This document shows, piece after piece, positions 25,275 to 33,720 of a DNA stretch of 64,000 nucleotides. A program made the position numbers and the translations under genes. This DNA comes from Herbaspirillum sp. ST 5-3 (GTDB lineage: Bacteria; Pseudomonadota; Gammaproteobacteria; Burkholderiales; Burkholderiaceae_D). The notes below the pieces were generated by a model. That model saw only the letters and a program-made list of their open reading frames with translations, was not told where the DNA came from and searched no databases. How positions within the stretch are numbered: position 1 is the stretch's first letter; every line of letters starts with the position of its first letter. Where the stretch lies: positions 124,001 through 188,000 of the forward strand of contig NZ_STGI01000009.1 in the NCBI RefSeq assembly GCF_004804275.1, written 5' to 3'.

Positions 25275-26399
25275 CTAGCGTGACTTCGCCGCCACGGCCG
25301 CCGACAACCAGTCGCGCTCATCCACCTCCGCAAGCTTCCTGAGGCAATCGATTTCCTTGTCCGACAATCCTTCCAGCACCTTGGGGTCCTCGATGTCGAG
25401 ACGGCCGCGCCGGGCCAGGATGTCGATCTTGCTGAGGTAATCGCCCATCCAGAGAATTTTCCCGACCGGCGACAGCCTTGCGAGTTTTTCGTCGGCCTCC
25501 TGTTCTCGGATGGCGGTCATGACGGCGTCGGGGAAATGCCATTCGCGCCCGATGTTGCCGGTGAGTATGCGGCCCTGCGCGGCAAGCTCGTTGCAGAAGG
25601 TCGGCGATCCGATCGGCTGCCTGAGGTCCGATATCTTGTCGATGATGCGCAGCGAAACGGTCAGGCCGACGTTCTGCACCAGTCCGGCGAGGAAGGCGTC
25701 AAGCGGATCGGCGGACTCGTCCTGCGCCAGCATGTTGCAGGCGAATGCGCACTGCTCGGATTGCGCCCACAGGCGCGGCGCGAGATTTTTCGTGAATGCG
25801 CCGGAATTGAGATTGATGATGGGCCGGAACGCGACGCCGGAGATCAGCTGGCGCAGCCCGTTCTGGCCGAGCACCAGGATCGCATGGTCGATACCGTCGA
25901 TCGGCGTGCCGGGACGGAAGGCGACGCTGTTGGCCAGGCGAAGTACTTCCGCGACCAGGACGACATCGTGCGAGATCCTGCGCGCCAGGTCGACACCGTC
26001 GAATTCGGGATTGCGCAGGCTTTGCAGCAATTGCGGAATCACGCCCGGCATGCGATGCACCATGTGGGCGCCGGAATCCTTCGAATTCACCACCTCCTGG
26101 AGTGCGGCGAGGATCGTATCCTCATTGCGGTTGGTGAAGATTTCAGTCTGGTCTTCGGATTCGAAGAGCCAGCTCGAAAACATGAAATCAACCTGGTAGC
26201 GCTGCATGGACGTCACATCGTCCGCGGCGAAACGGACGGTCCGTTTTTTCACCGCCGGAACAGCGATGGCCGCTGCTTGCGGCGCGGCAGCCTGTTTGCC
26301 AGAATCGGAGAAGAGACGTCGGATCCAGTCGATCATTGCGGTCGAAAAGTTGTCGTGTTGTACCGCCGGGGCGGCGCCGGCGTTGCCGTCATGCATCAT
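25275..26399 (-). CDS. HDOD domain protein (second copy in the window)
   Basis: A 374-residue protein. The first 110 residues are low-complexity and then helical. The HDOD domain follows (about 115-310): MPGVIPQLLQSLRNPEFDGVDLARRISHDVVLVAEVLRLANSVAF, the block GIDHAILVLGQNGLRQLI and LAGLVQNVGLTV. It is more typical of the family than the copy at 3341 and shares no tail with it. No clear Shine-Dalgarno sequence precedes ATG 26399; ATG 26336 is an alternative. It is probably a signalling adaptor with an unknown partner. Confidence 0.82.
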   Translation of the reverse strand: MMHDGNAGAAPAVQHDNFSTAMIDWIRRLFSDSGKQAAAPQAAAIAVPAVKKRTVRFAADDVTSMQRYQVDFMFSSWLFESEDQTEIFTNRNEDTILAALQEVVNSKDSGAHMVHRMPGVIPQLLQSLRNPEFDGVDLARRISHDVVLVAEVLRLANSVAFRPGTPIDGIDHAILVLGQNGLRQLISGVAFRPIINLNSGAFTKNLAPRLWAQSEQCAFACNMLAQDESADPLDAFLAGLVQNVGLTVSLRIIDKISDLRQPIGSPTFCNELAAQGRILTGNIGREWHFPDAVMTAIREQEADEKLARLSPVGKILWMGDYLSKIDILARRGRLDIEDPKVLEGLSDKEIDCLRKLAEVDERDWLSAAVAAKSR

Positions 26400-26446
26400 T
26401 TAAACACGGTATGACGGCGGAGTCGACAACTAATGATCCGATCAGC

Positions 26447-26482
26447 ACAACGGCCGTCTCACCGCAAGGAGACGGCCGTTGT
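26447..26482. terminator. 14-bp perfect inverted repeat, probable terminator-like hairpin
   Basis: ACAACGGCCGTCTC and GAGACGGCCGTTGT flank an eight-base loop. It lies between the HDOD gene start and the 3' end of the next minus-strand gene, where it could end transcription from that gene. There is no T-run, so Rho-independent action is uncertain. Confidence 0.5.
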
Positions 26483-26585
26483 CGAGCAAACCCGCACGGC
26501 GCTTGCCGAGTGCGGGAGCCGGTAACACGTCGGGCTTCAGGTTTCAGGCAACGGCAGCGTTACCCGGATAGCGCTGTGGCTGTCC

Positions 26586-27065
26586 TCAGGAAGCCCAGGT
26601 CGAGCGGAGACAGATATGATCTTCCGGCAGGGCGGAAAGGACATTGCCGCGTTGCAGAAAGCGCTGCTCGGTTTCCGCGTCCTGCAGGTGCAGCAATTGC
26701 GCCGCCATTACGTCATACACCGGAATCTCGCCGGCCGGGCGCACGCACAAGCGATACTTCACCTTGCCGTCATAGCGCAGCACGTCGATGTTGCCGATCA
26801 GGTCCACGCGAATGCGGTAACGTTCGCCGGTACTGCCGCCGATGACATGAAAATGCTTGTAATGCCGGAATTCCCGGCGTTGCTCCGGATTCAACTGCTT
26901 CAGCAACAGTGTGAGCGACCTGCGGTTCGCGCGCCGCTCGCACCGTATCACGTCGCGACGGGTGCGGTCGCTGTCCCGTTGCGCTTTTCGCATCCAGGAC
27001 ATGACGCGGTCGACGACGCGCCCCACGCTGCCGAGCATCTGCCATCCTCTGTTCGGTGCGGGCAT
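26586..27065 (-). CDS. Hypothetical basic protein
   Basis: A 159-residue protein starting at ATG 27065 behind GGGGG. The first half is strongly basic (KAQRDSDRTRRDVIRCERRANRRSL). The second half looks beta-rich (HFHVIGGSTGERYRIRVDLIGNIDVLRYDGKVKYRLCVRPAG), then a helix. It starts one base after the stop of the preceding minus-strand gene, so the two are a two-gene operon. There is no signal peptide. The family is unknown. Confidence 0.6.
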   Translation of the reverse strand: MPAPNRGWQMLGSVGRVVDRVMSWMRKAQRDSDRTRRDVIRCERRANRRSLTLLLKQLNPEQRREFRHYKHFHVIGGSTGERYRIRVDLIGNIDVLRYDGKVKYRLCVRPAGEIPVYDVMAAQLLHLQDAETEQRFLQRGNVLSALPEDHICLRSTWAS

Positions 27066-27066
27066 C

Positions 27067-27315
27067 TCAGCCCCCTACCGTCCTCGGCACCATGACCAGC
27101 TCTTCCAGCGTCGGATCAAACTCCTTGACCACATGTTTCGTTTCCGCCTTCTGTTCGGAGCCGAAAGCGGAATAACCTTTTTCGAGCAAGCGGTCGAATG
27201 TCTCCTGCGCGGCCGCGATTTCTTTCGGATCGCCCATCTTCCACTTCAGTTCCTTATGGCCAGACGCATCCATAATGCTCATCTCGCCGATCCTCGATTC
27301 GAGTGCTTTTCCCAT
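27067..27315 (-). CDS. Hypothetical small protein
   Basis: An 82-residue protein; ATG 27315 lies six bases after AAGGAG (ATG 27318 is adjacent). It has two parts: a beta-type N-terminus ending in GHKELKWKMGD and a helix with AQETFDRLLEKGYSAFG, then VVKEFDPTLEELVMVPRTVGG. The KGYSAF...FDP...VP pattern recalls small phage- or cassette-associated proteins, but I cannot name the family. It is co-transcribed with the next minus-strand gene. Confidence 0.6.
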   Translation of the reverse strand: MGKALESRIGEMSIMDASGHKELKWKMGDPKEIAAAQETFDRLLEKGYSAFGSEQKAETKHVVKEFDPTLEELVMVPRTVGG

Positions 27316-27594
27316 CATTTGCTCCTTGCCATCCGGGTTTGAAATACTCCCTTCCTGATCAGGCCGCCGACTTCTTCGTGCGTTGCTCTTCACGGCAAGC
27401 CTCGATGCGCGTCGTTCGCATCAAGCCGCCGCAGTGTGATATACCGCGGCGGGCATTCGCTTTGCAGCCTTTGTCCTCTGCATCACTTAAGGACACCAAC
27501 GACACAAACAAGATCGCTTTGCCGCCCGAAGAAACTGTGATCTACATCAAGCGCGATGCATCTCGCACACCGCCTGCGCACATCCTCCAATGGA

Positions 27595-28578
27595 TCATGT
27601 CTGCTTCGTCATCCTTCGACCATCTTTTTTTGCGCGCAGTTCTACAATCAGATAAATCAATGCCGCCATCGCCAGCGGAAGCAGATAGTAGACGGCGCGG
27701 TAAGTGAGCAAGGCCGCCAGCAGATCGCTCTTGGGATGGCGGTCGGACAGCAGCGCGACGAAGACGGTCTCCAACACGCCCAGCCCGGCAGGAATATGGG
27801 CGAGCACGCCTGCAATGGCAGCCACCAGCAAGGTGCCCAGCACCACGGGGAAGGCGATCTGCTGCCGCAGCAAGAAGAACAATATCGCCGCGATCAGGAG
27901 CCAGTTGACGCACGACATGCACAATTGCAAGAGCGCCAGCGGCAGCGATGGCAAGTTCAGCTCTTTTCCCCAGAACTCCCAGGTTCGCCGCCGCGCGAAC
28001 GTGCACAACAATACATACGAGGCCGTGACGGCAAGGAGTACGATGCCGAGCGCCTGCAAGCCTGCGGCGCCGAGTCGCCATTCGTCGGGCAGCGCGAATG
28101 GCGGCCGTGCGAATACCGCACCGGACAGGAGGACATATCCGATCCAGTTGGTGAACATGCTCATCACTACCACGCGGGTGATAACGTCGGCATCGAGGCC
28201 GAAGCGCGAATAGAGTCGATAGCGAAAGGCAACACCGCCGACGATCGAGCCGATATTCAGATTGAATGCGTAGCTGACGAAGTTGACCATCATCACCTTG
28301 AGCACCGGCAAGCCATGGCCGGTGGCATGACGGCCCAGCAGATCGAAGCAACTGTAAAGCGCGAAACTGGCTGCGGACAGCAGCAATGCGAGCCATAGTT
28401 CCGAAGATGGACGGCTGCGCATGGCGCCGACGACTTCGTCCCATTCGACGGAACGGACCTGGTTCAGCAGCAGATAGCCGACGAGCAAGAAGAAGGCCAG
28501 CGTCAGCACGCGGGTCAGCCAGCGCCACCAGGGCCTTGCCGCAAACGACCGATTCTCCGCTTGCGCCTGGCCGCTCAT
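27595..28578 (-). CDS. YbhN/UPF0104-type membrane protein (LPG synthase transmembrane domain-like)
   Basis: A 327-residue integral membrane protein with about eight helices, related to the flippase-synthase membrane domain of lysylphosphatidylglycerol synthases (PF03706). Motifs include VGGVAFRYRLYSRFG and HIPAGLGVLETVFVALL. ATG 28578 overlaps the stop of the cardiolipin synthase gene, so the two are coupled. The same pair (ybhO-ybhN) occurs in Escherichia coli. It probably moves or handles an anionic lipid; the reaction is not known. Confidence 0.85.
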   Translation of the reverse strand: MSGQAQAENRSFAARPWWRWLTRVLTLAFFLLVGYLLLNQVRSVEWDEVVGAMRSRPSSELWLALLLSAASFALYSCFDLLGRHATGHGLPVLKVMMVNFVSYAFNLNIGSIVGGVAFRYRLYSRFGLDADVITRVVVMSMFTNWIGYVLLSGAVFARPPFALPDEWRLGAAGLQALGIVLLAVTASYVLLCTFARRRTWEFWGKELNLPSLPLALLQLCMSCVNWLLIAAILFFLLRQQIAFPVVLGTLLVAAIAGVLAHIPAGLGVLETVFVALLSDRHPKSDLLAALLTYRAVYYLLPLAMAALIYLIVELRAKKDGRRMTKQT

Positions 28579-29807
28579 AGATGCGCAGTCTCGTTCAGGT
28601 GTTCGGCGCCGTCGGGAAGCTTGGCGGGCGGCAAGGAAGTCAGTTTCGGCGCATGCGCGGGCAGACGTCCGGCCCACGCTGGGTAACGGCGCAGCAGATG
28701 AAACAGAACGAAGCTGCGCAACTTGGTCCATGCGCTCGGTTCCTGCAGGTCCTCGGCTTTGACCTGCTTGCAACTGGTCGCCATCAAGCGTTCCAGCGCA
28801 CCGTTGAGCTGGCTGTTGAAGTCGCGGTCGCGGATCATGACATTGGCCTCCAGATTGAGCGCCAGGCTGAACGGATCGAGATTGCTGGAACCGACTGTCG
28901 ACCATTCGTCGTCGACCAGCGCCACCTTGCCATGCAATGGCCGTTCGCAGTATTCGTAGATCCGCACGCCGCCACGCAGCAGGTGGCGGTACAACATTGC
29001 GGCGGCGGTCTGCACGATGGGCATGTCGGGTTTGCCCTGCAGGATCAGCGATACTTCGACCCCGCGCCGCGCCGCCTTGCGCAGATCCCGGAGGAAGGCA
29101 TAGCCGGGAAAAAAGTAGGCGTTGGCGATCACGACGCGCCGTCGCGCCAGCCGGATCGCCAGCCGGTACTGGCGTTCGATGTCGTTTCGGTGTTCGCCGT
29201 TGTCGCGCCAGACAAAAACCGCGTCTGCATGACCGGCGGCCGGCAGTGCAGCGACGGCGGGTTGCACCTGGCGACGCCAGAACCAGCGCCGTCGCGCCTT
29301 GCCCTGCACCAGTGCAGCGAGCATGAAGGCATGAATGTGGGCCACGATCGGGCCTTCCATTTCGACCGCGTAGTCCTGCTTGGCTTCGGGGCCGAAATCG
29401 GCGAGATGATCGGCGGAATAGTTGATGCCGCCGGCAAATGCACGCTTGCCGTCCACCACCACCAGCTTGCGGTGCAGACGGCGAAAATAATTGACCCGTA
29501 AAAACGGACGCGGCGCGGGATCGAAAACATGCAAGCGCACCCCGGCTGCCGTCAGCGTCGAAACAAATTCCTCCGACAAGGCGGGCGAGCCGAATCCATC
29601 GATGGTGATGTCGACCTGTACGCCGTGTGATGCCGCGGCAAGCAAGGCCGCGTGCAAGGCCTTGCCGACCTTGTCCTCATACAGGATGAAGGTTTCGATC
29701 AGCACTTCCTGCCGGGCGGCAGCGATCGACTCGAAGACACGCGGGAAGAAATGCTCGCCATTTTCCAGCAAAGAAAACTTGTTGCCACCGATCCAGCTCA
29801 GGCTCAC
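28575..29807 (-). CDS. clsB: Cardiolipin synthase B (phospholipase D family)
   Basis: A protein of about 410 residues with two HKD motifs: HRKLVVVDGKRAFAGGINYS and HGKVALVDDEWSTVGSSNLDP. These define the phospholipase D superfamily. The SLLENGEHFFPRVFESIAAA start and overall length match ClsB (YbhO), which condenses phosphatidylglycerol into cardiolipin. GTG 29807 lies seven bases after GGAGGG; GTG 29822 would add five residues. It overlaps the ybhN-like gene by four bases and is peripheral to the inner membrane. Confidence 0.9.
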   Translation of the reverse strand: MSLSWIGGNKFSLLENGEHFFPRVFESIAAARQEVLIETFILYEDKVGKALHAALLAAASHGVQVDITIDGFGSPALSEEFVSTLTAAGVRLHVFDPAPRPFLRVNYFRRLHRKLVVVDGKRAFAGGINYSADHLADFGPEAKQDYAVEMEGPIVAHIHAFMLAALVQGKARRRWFWRRQVQPAVAALPAAGHADAVFVWRDNGEHRNDIERQYRLAIRLARRRVVIANAYFFPGYAFLRDLRKAARRGVEVSLILQGKPDMPIVQTAAAMLYRHLLRGGVRIYEYCERPLHGKVALVDDEWSTVGSSNLDPFSLALNLEANVMIRDRDFNSQLNGALERLMATSCKQVKAEDLQEPSAWTKLRSFVLFHLLRRYPAWAGRLPAHAPKLTSLPPAKLPDGAEHLNETAHL

Positions 29808-29980
29808 TCTCAGTCCCTCCACCCTGTGACGCGATGCACATCACGCGCGGTCGATCCGCCCGGACATGCCGGCATGAAAGCTTCAGGCGCAATTGCCTGG
29901 ATTGCTTCGACATTGTCGATTTCACATCTCCCGAATGCACATTGGAATCTTCACAATCCCGTGTCTTTTTTACCTGCCTT

Positions 29981-30406
29981 TTACTTGCTGCCGTGCGGGG
30001 TCTCGCCCGAGCCGCTGCCCGATGACGCGCCTGAACTGACGGAGGCGCAATCATCGACGGACCGATCCGGTGACTTGAATATGGCGTAGCCGCTGCCGGT
30101 GCCGGAGCTGCCCCGATTTCTGTCCGCACTGCGTGCAATCGCCGAGGGGCAATCAGCCTTCTCGCCGGATGCCGAGGTCCCGGGCGTGCGCGAGCCGCCC
30201 GTGGAATCCGGCACGCCGGCCGAGGAACTGCCAAGATTGCTTCCGGAAGAGTTGCCGGTTGCGGCGCGCGGTGCATTCCGTGCCGCCGTGCTACCGGCAC
30301 TGCCGGTGCCTGTCGCTGCATCACGCGATGAAGACGATTGGGATGAGACGACGCCGGCGGCTGTCAGCAATGCAACGAGAAGCGTTGCCGATGCGAGAGC
30401 CTTCAT
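29981..30406 (-). CDS. Secreted Ser/Gly-rich low-complexity protein
   Basis: A 141-residue protein with a strong ribosome site (GGAGGAAAC before ATG 30406) and a Sec signal peptide (MKALASATLLVALLTAAGVVSSQ). The mature part is almost entirely Ser, Gly, Ala and Thr with two cysteines (DCPSAIARSADRN and DDCASVSS). Such proteins are common in Oxalobacteraceae and are unassigned. It is likely periplasmic. Confidence 0.65.
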   Translation of the reverse strand: MKALASATLLVALLTAAGVVSSQSSSSRDAATGTGSAGSTAARNAPRAATGNSSGSNLGSSSAGVPDSTGGSRTPGTSASGEKADCPSAIARSADRNRGSSGTGSGYAIFKSPDRSVDDCASVSSGASSGSGSGETPHGSK

Positions 30407-30574
30407 GTTTCCTCCACGAAGAAATGAAAAACAGACAAGCAGAGTTGCAAGTAACATGCCATTGGCAGCACGGAAAGCAGGTGTTATATGAACCTGTGAT
30501 CGCTCGGGGGAAACGCGGGAGGGAATACTGCGGTGGTGTATCGGGAATGCAAAAGCCGGTTGCGACGATCCTGT

Positions 30575-30901
30575 TTAACGCGAAGGCAGGCCATGGCCGA
30601 AATGCGGCGCATGCCTGTCATGACGGCGCATTTGCAGGCGCGTCGCCAGCCAGGCAACGCCACTTGCGATCAGATGCAGGAACGCGCATGCGGCAATGAC
30701 CGCGCACAGTGCTGCCTCAAGCTGCACGAACTGGCGCTTCAGTCCTTCCATCATGAATTGCTGCTCGCTCTGGAGCATCCACTGAAGCAGGCACCATGCG
30801 ATCGTGAAAAAGACAACAATGATGGTCGCGATCCGGATGGACAAGACGTGACGGAAATGCCACTCCGCCAGTGGAATGTCTTGTTGTGCTTGCCGGAACA
30901 T
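30575..30901 (-). CDS. Hypothetical two-helix membrane protein
   Basis: A 108-residue protein with two hydrophobic helices (about 20-43, IRIATIIVVFFTIAWCLLQWML, and 63-88) joined by a short polar loop. The C-terminus is His/Arg-rich. AAAGGA lies 11 bases before ATG 30901, slightly far. Family unknown. Confidence 0.55.
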   Translation of the reverse strand: MFRQAQQDIPLAEWHFRHVLSIRIATIIVVFFTIAWCLLQWMLQSEQQFMMEGLKRQFVQLEAALCAVIAACAFLHLIASGVAWLATRLQMRRHDRHAPHFGHGLPSR

Positions 30902-31043
30902 GATGCGATGCCGTCCTTTCTTCGCTGCGACTGACGCGCAATTTCACTGGAAATCATCTTCCCGCTTCCCGCAACATTTATCCACTTCATATTCTTCATA
31001 ACCAATATGGATCTTGTGAATATCAGAAGAAGATGCACAAGGC

Positions 31044-31073
31044 TTGACTCTTACGTGACGTCAGGCTTTATCT
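31044..31073 (+). promoter_or_regulatory. Possible sigma-70 promoter of the methyltransferase gene
   Basis: TTGACT (31044-31049) and TTATCT (31068-31073), 18 bp apart, lie about 30 bp before the start codon. A half-palindromic TGACGTCA sits in the spacer. Confidence 0.35.
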
Positions 31074-31104
31074 TTTGCATACCGTCAGCAAAAGGAGAAC
31101 ACGA

Positions 31105-31980
31105 TTGGAAACGACACCAGAAAACCTGATCCATTCCGGCCAGCCGAGCCAGACGGCCCTGGGAGTCGCCACCCTGCGCGCCGCCCATCAATTGCTCGAC
31201 GAGCCGGTTATCTTCGATGACCGGCTGTCGCTGAGCATTCTTGGCGCGGAGGCTGAGGCGCGCTTGCGCGAAAACCCGTTTCAGTTCAACGACCCGTTTT
31301 CACTCGGCGTGCGTGCCTCCCTCGTTGCGCGCAGCCGGCTGGCCGAAGACGAGCTCTCGCGCGCGATCCAGGGCGGGGTCAGGCAGTACGTGGTGCTGGG
31401 CGCCGGGCTGGACACCTCCACACTGCGCCATGCCGACACTGCCGACGGACTGCAGATGTTCGAAGTCGATCATCCATCCACCCAGCGCTGGAAGCGCGCC
31501 ATGCTGGAAGCAGCGGCCATCCCTCAGCCGGCGTCGATGCGTTTCGTGGGCGTCGACTTCGAGCGTGATGCCCTGAGCTCACGCCTGCAGAACGCCGGCT
31601 TCCGTCCCGATCAGCCGGCCTTCTTTGCATGGCTGGGTGTGACGGTCTATTTGCTGCCCGAGGCGGTTGTCGACACGCTGAAATTTGTCGGCGGCCTGCC
31701 GGCGGGTAGCGCGATCGTGTTCGATTATCGCGTCCAGCCATCGATGCTCGATCCCATGCAACGCGCAATCGGCGAGCGTCTTGCACGCTATGTCAGCGCG
31801 CAGGGCGAACCATGGAAATCTTCATTCGATCCGGCGGCGCTGCAGGAAACGCTACGCGGCCTTGGGTTCAAGAGTCTGCAGGATCTCGGGCCCGACGATC
31901 TGAATGCGCGCTACTTCACCGAACGAAAGGATGGATTGCGCGTCGGAGGCGGGTTTCGCTTGATGTGCGCGAAGGTGTAG
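31105..31980 (+). CDS. SAM-dependent methyltransferase (LCMT/PPM1-like, TIGR00027 type)
   Basis: A 291-residue class I methyltransferase. GARQYVVLGAGLDT-like motif I reads VRQYVVLGAGLDTSTLR; later blocks are FEVDHPSTQRWKRAML (acidic loop), FVGVDFERDAL and PAFFAWLGVTVYLLPEAV, the signature of the leucine carboxyl methyltransferase-like group found in many bacteria. The substrate is unknown; bacterial members act in varied O-methylations. TTG 31105 follows AAAGGAG by eight bases and is the only start with a ribosome site, though the frame opens at 31075. Confidence 0.85.
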   Translation: METTPENLIHSGQPSQTALGVATLRAAHQLLDEPVIFDDRLSLSILGAEAEARLRENPFQFNDPFSLGVRASLVARSRLAEDELSRAIQGGVRQYVVLGAGLDTSTLRHADTADGLQMFEVDHPSTQRWKRAMLEAAAIPQPASMRFVGVDFERDALSSRLQNAGFRPDQPAFFAWLGVTVYLLPEAVVDTLKFVGGLPAGSAIVFDYRVQPSMLDPMQRAIGERLARYVSAQGEPWKSSFDPAALQETLRGLGFKSLQDLGPDDLNARYFTERKDGLRVGGGFRLMCAKV

Positions 31981-31995
31981 GGCGATACAGGCAGT

Positions 31996-32643
31996 TCAGG
32001 CTGCGTCGGCCGCCTGTCGCAATCCCTGCTCGAATACTTCGACAGGTTGCCCGCCGCGGATCAGGAAGCGGTCATTGATGATGACCGCGGGCACGGAATG
32101 GATTCCTTGATCGAGATAGAACTGTTCCTGCTCCCGCGTCTCGTCGGTGTACTCGCCGCCGGCGAGAATGGCGCGCGCCCGCTCCGGGTCCAGCCCGGAT
32201 TTTTCCGCCAGGCGCACCAGCACTTCATGGTCGCCGGGATTTTCGCCATCCGTAAAATAGGCTTTGAACAAGGCACGCTGAAGCGGCAATTGCCGCCCTT
32301 CGAGCTGCGCCCAGTAAAGCAGCCGATGCGCATCGAAGGTGTTGTAGATACGCCGGCGCTTGTCCATGCGGAAAGTGAAGCCCAGCGACTCCCCGCGCGC
32401 CCGGATCGCTTCCTGATTGCTTTCCATCTGTTCGGGGGAAGCGCCGTATTTTTCGGTCAGGTGCTCGACCACATCCTGGCCCTCGGGCGGCATGGCCGGA
32501 TTGAGTTCGAATGGCTGGAAGTGCAGGTCGGCGCTCACTTCCTCGCCGAGACGCTGCAGCGCTTGGTCGAGCGACTGCAGGCCGATTGCGCACCAGGGAC
32601 AGGAAACATCTGAAACAAAATCGATTTTCAGCCGCTTACTCAT
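31996..32643 (-). CDS. DsbA-family oxidoreductase (FrnE-like)
   Basis: A 215-residue thioredoxin-fold protein with the helical insertion of DsbA. The redox motif SCPWC is at residues 14-18, and the cis-proline is in IHSVPAVIINDRFLIRGGQP. FrnE-like members are cytoplasmic disulfide or thiol-handling proteins without a signal peptide, as here. It may help in oxidative stress. ATG 32643 begins the family's typical KRLKIDFVSDVSCPWC start. A small membrane protein gene lies directly upstream on the same strand. Confidence 0.88.
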   Translation of the reverse strand: MSKRLKIDFVSDVSCPWCAIGLQSLDQALQRLGEEVSADLHFQPFELNPAMPPEGQDVVEHLTEKYGASPEQMESNQEAIRARGESLGFTFRMDKRRRIYNTFDAHRLLYWAQLEGRQLPLQRALFKAYFTDGENPGDHEVLVRLAEKSGLDPERARAILAGGEYTDETREQEQFYLDQGIHSVPAVIINDRFLIRGGQPVEVFEQGLRQAADAA

Positions 32644-32649
32644 TGCGAC

Positions 32650-33003
32650 TCATTGCGACTCATTGCGCGCGGCTTGCTGCGACCGTGTCTTTTTCGTCGA
32701 CCTGGCCTTGCCGTTTGCGATAACGGCCTTCAGACGCTGCAGACGCGCGTACTCCTCGGGGTCGTTCTTGGCAAGCTGGCTCTCGCGCCACTTGTAAAAG
32801 ATCGCCAGCCCGAGCATCGCCGCAGCGCCGACTGCCAGTTTCCCGCCATGCTCGCCGAGCAGGCTCGTCGTCTTTTCCGTACTCGCCGTCGGTGTCGTTG
32901 GTGGCGCAGCAGAAATCTGTCTCGACATATCCTCCGGCCGCGAGCCGAACAGGCCGGGCCTGGGCGACAGAGAATTCAGCATGGAAACTTGTTCGGGGGA
33001 CAT
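32650..33003 (-). CDS. Hypothetical single-pass membrane protein
   Basis: A 117-residue protein. The N-terminal half is polar (MSPEQVSMLNSLSPRPGLFGSRPEDMSR), with one transmembrane helix (about 67-84, KLAVGAAAMLGLAIFYKW) and a basic tail (SRKARSTKKTRSQQ-like). GGCAGG precedes ATG 33003. The frame is open upstream but has no other ribosome site. It ends six bases before the DsbA-like gene start, so the two may be co-transcribed. Confidence 0.6.
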   Translation of the reverse strand: MSPEQVSMLNSLSPRPGLFGSRPEDMSRQISAAPPTTPTASTEKTTSLLGEHGGKLAVGAAAMLGLAIFYKWRESQLAKNDPEEYARLQRLKAVIANGKARSTKKTRSQQAARNESQ

Positions 33004-33330
33004 GGGAAACCTGCCTTTCCTATTCAATCCTGGCGATGACGACGCATTTATCGGATTAGTCCTTAAACCGCCCAACTGGTTCAGCGCGGTTCGCGCATTC
33101 TCCGACGAGACATTCACGTCGCCACGCGCCCTTTGCCTGGTGCAATAAGTGGACACGCCGCCATGGATCGAACTGAAATGTTGACGAGGCACAACGGGTA
33201 CAAAATACGTGATCGACCTGTCCCGGTCCATGACCTTGCGCAACACTTATTCAATCGACGAAAGGCAGCTCCGAAGGGAAAAGGCAATGCGCCTCGTCCC
33301 TGCAGAAACAGGCCTTCCGCTTCACGCGCC
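33004..33330. other. Intergenic region without a recognised gene
   Basis: About 327 bp between the start of a small membrane-protein gene and the 3' end of the ACT-domain gene. Plus-strand frames pass through but have no ribosome site or family resemblance. A promoter for the minus-strand membrane-protein/DsbA pair should lie at its left edge. Confidence 0.45.
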
Positions 33331-33720
33331 TCAGATCAATACGTCCTGCAACAGCTTGCGCGCCACCGTATCGTTGTCGGTGCTGAGCGCGACAAAGCAA
33401 AACCCGTCCTGCCGCTGCAGCGTGCTGATGCCGCGCAGCGACAACTTCGCATCCTTCAGCTCGCGCGTCACGCGCGCAAGCGCGCCCGGCTGGTCGGCAA
33501 TGCGGATCGTGATCAGGTCGTCGGAGACGGCATGCAGGCCCAGCTGATGCAGCAGGCGCATGGCATCGTCGGGACGATCGACGACGAGTTCCAGCACGGC
33601 GGAACTGTCCACCGTCTCGCCCTCGATCTTCTGGATGTTGATCTGCTTTTGCGCCAGCAGGTCGGCGATGTCGGCCATCACGCCGGGGCGGTCTTCCACA
33701 ATCAGTTTGATCGATTTCAT
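33331..33720 (-). CDS. ACT-domain protein coupled to histidine decarboxylase
   Basis: A 129-residue protein of two ACT domains in tandem: residues 1-58 (KSIKLIVEDRPGVMADIADLLAQKQINIQKIEGE) and 65-129 (LITIRIADQPGALARVTRELKDAKLSLRGISTL). ACT domains bind amino acids and regulate metabolic enzymes. Its ATG overlaps the histidine decarboxylase stop (ATGA), so the two are made together. An inference is that it senses histidine and controls the decarboxylase, as separate ACT subunits do in other systems. Confidence 0.85.
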   Translation of the reverse strand: MKSIKLIVEDRPGVMADIADLLAQKQINIQKIEGETVDSSAVLELVVDRPDDAMRLLHQLGLHAVSDDLITIRIADQPGALARVTRELKDAKLSLRGISTLQRQDGFCFVALSTDNDTVARKLLQDVLI

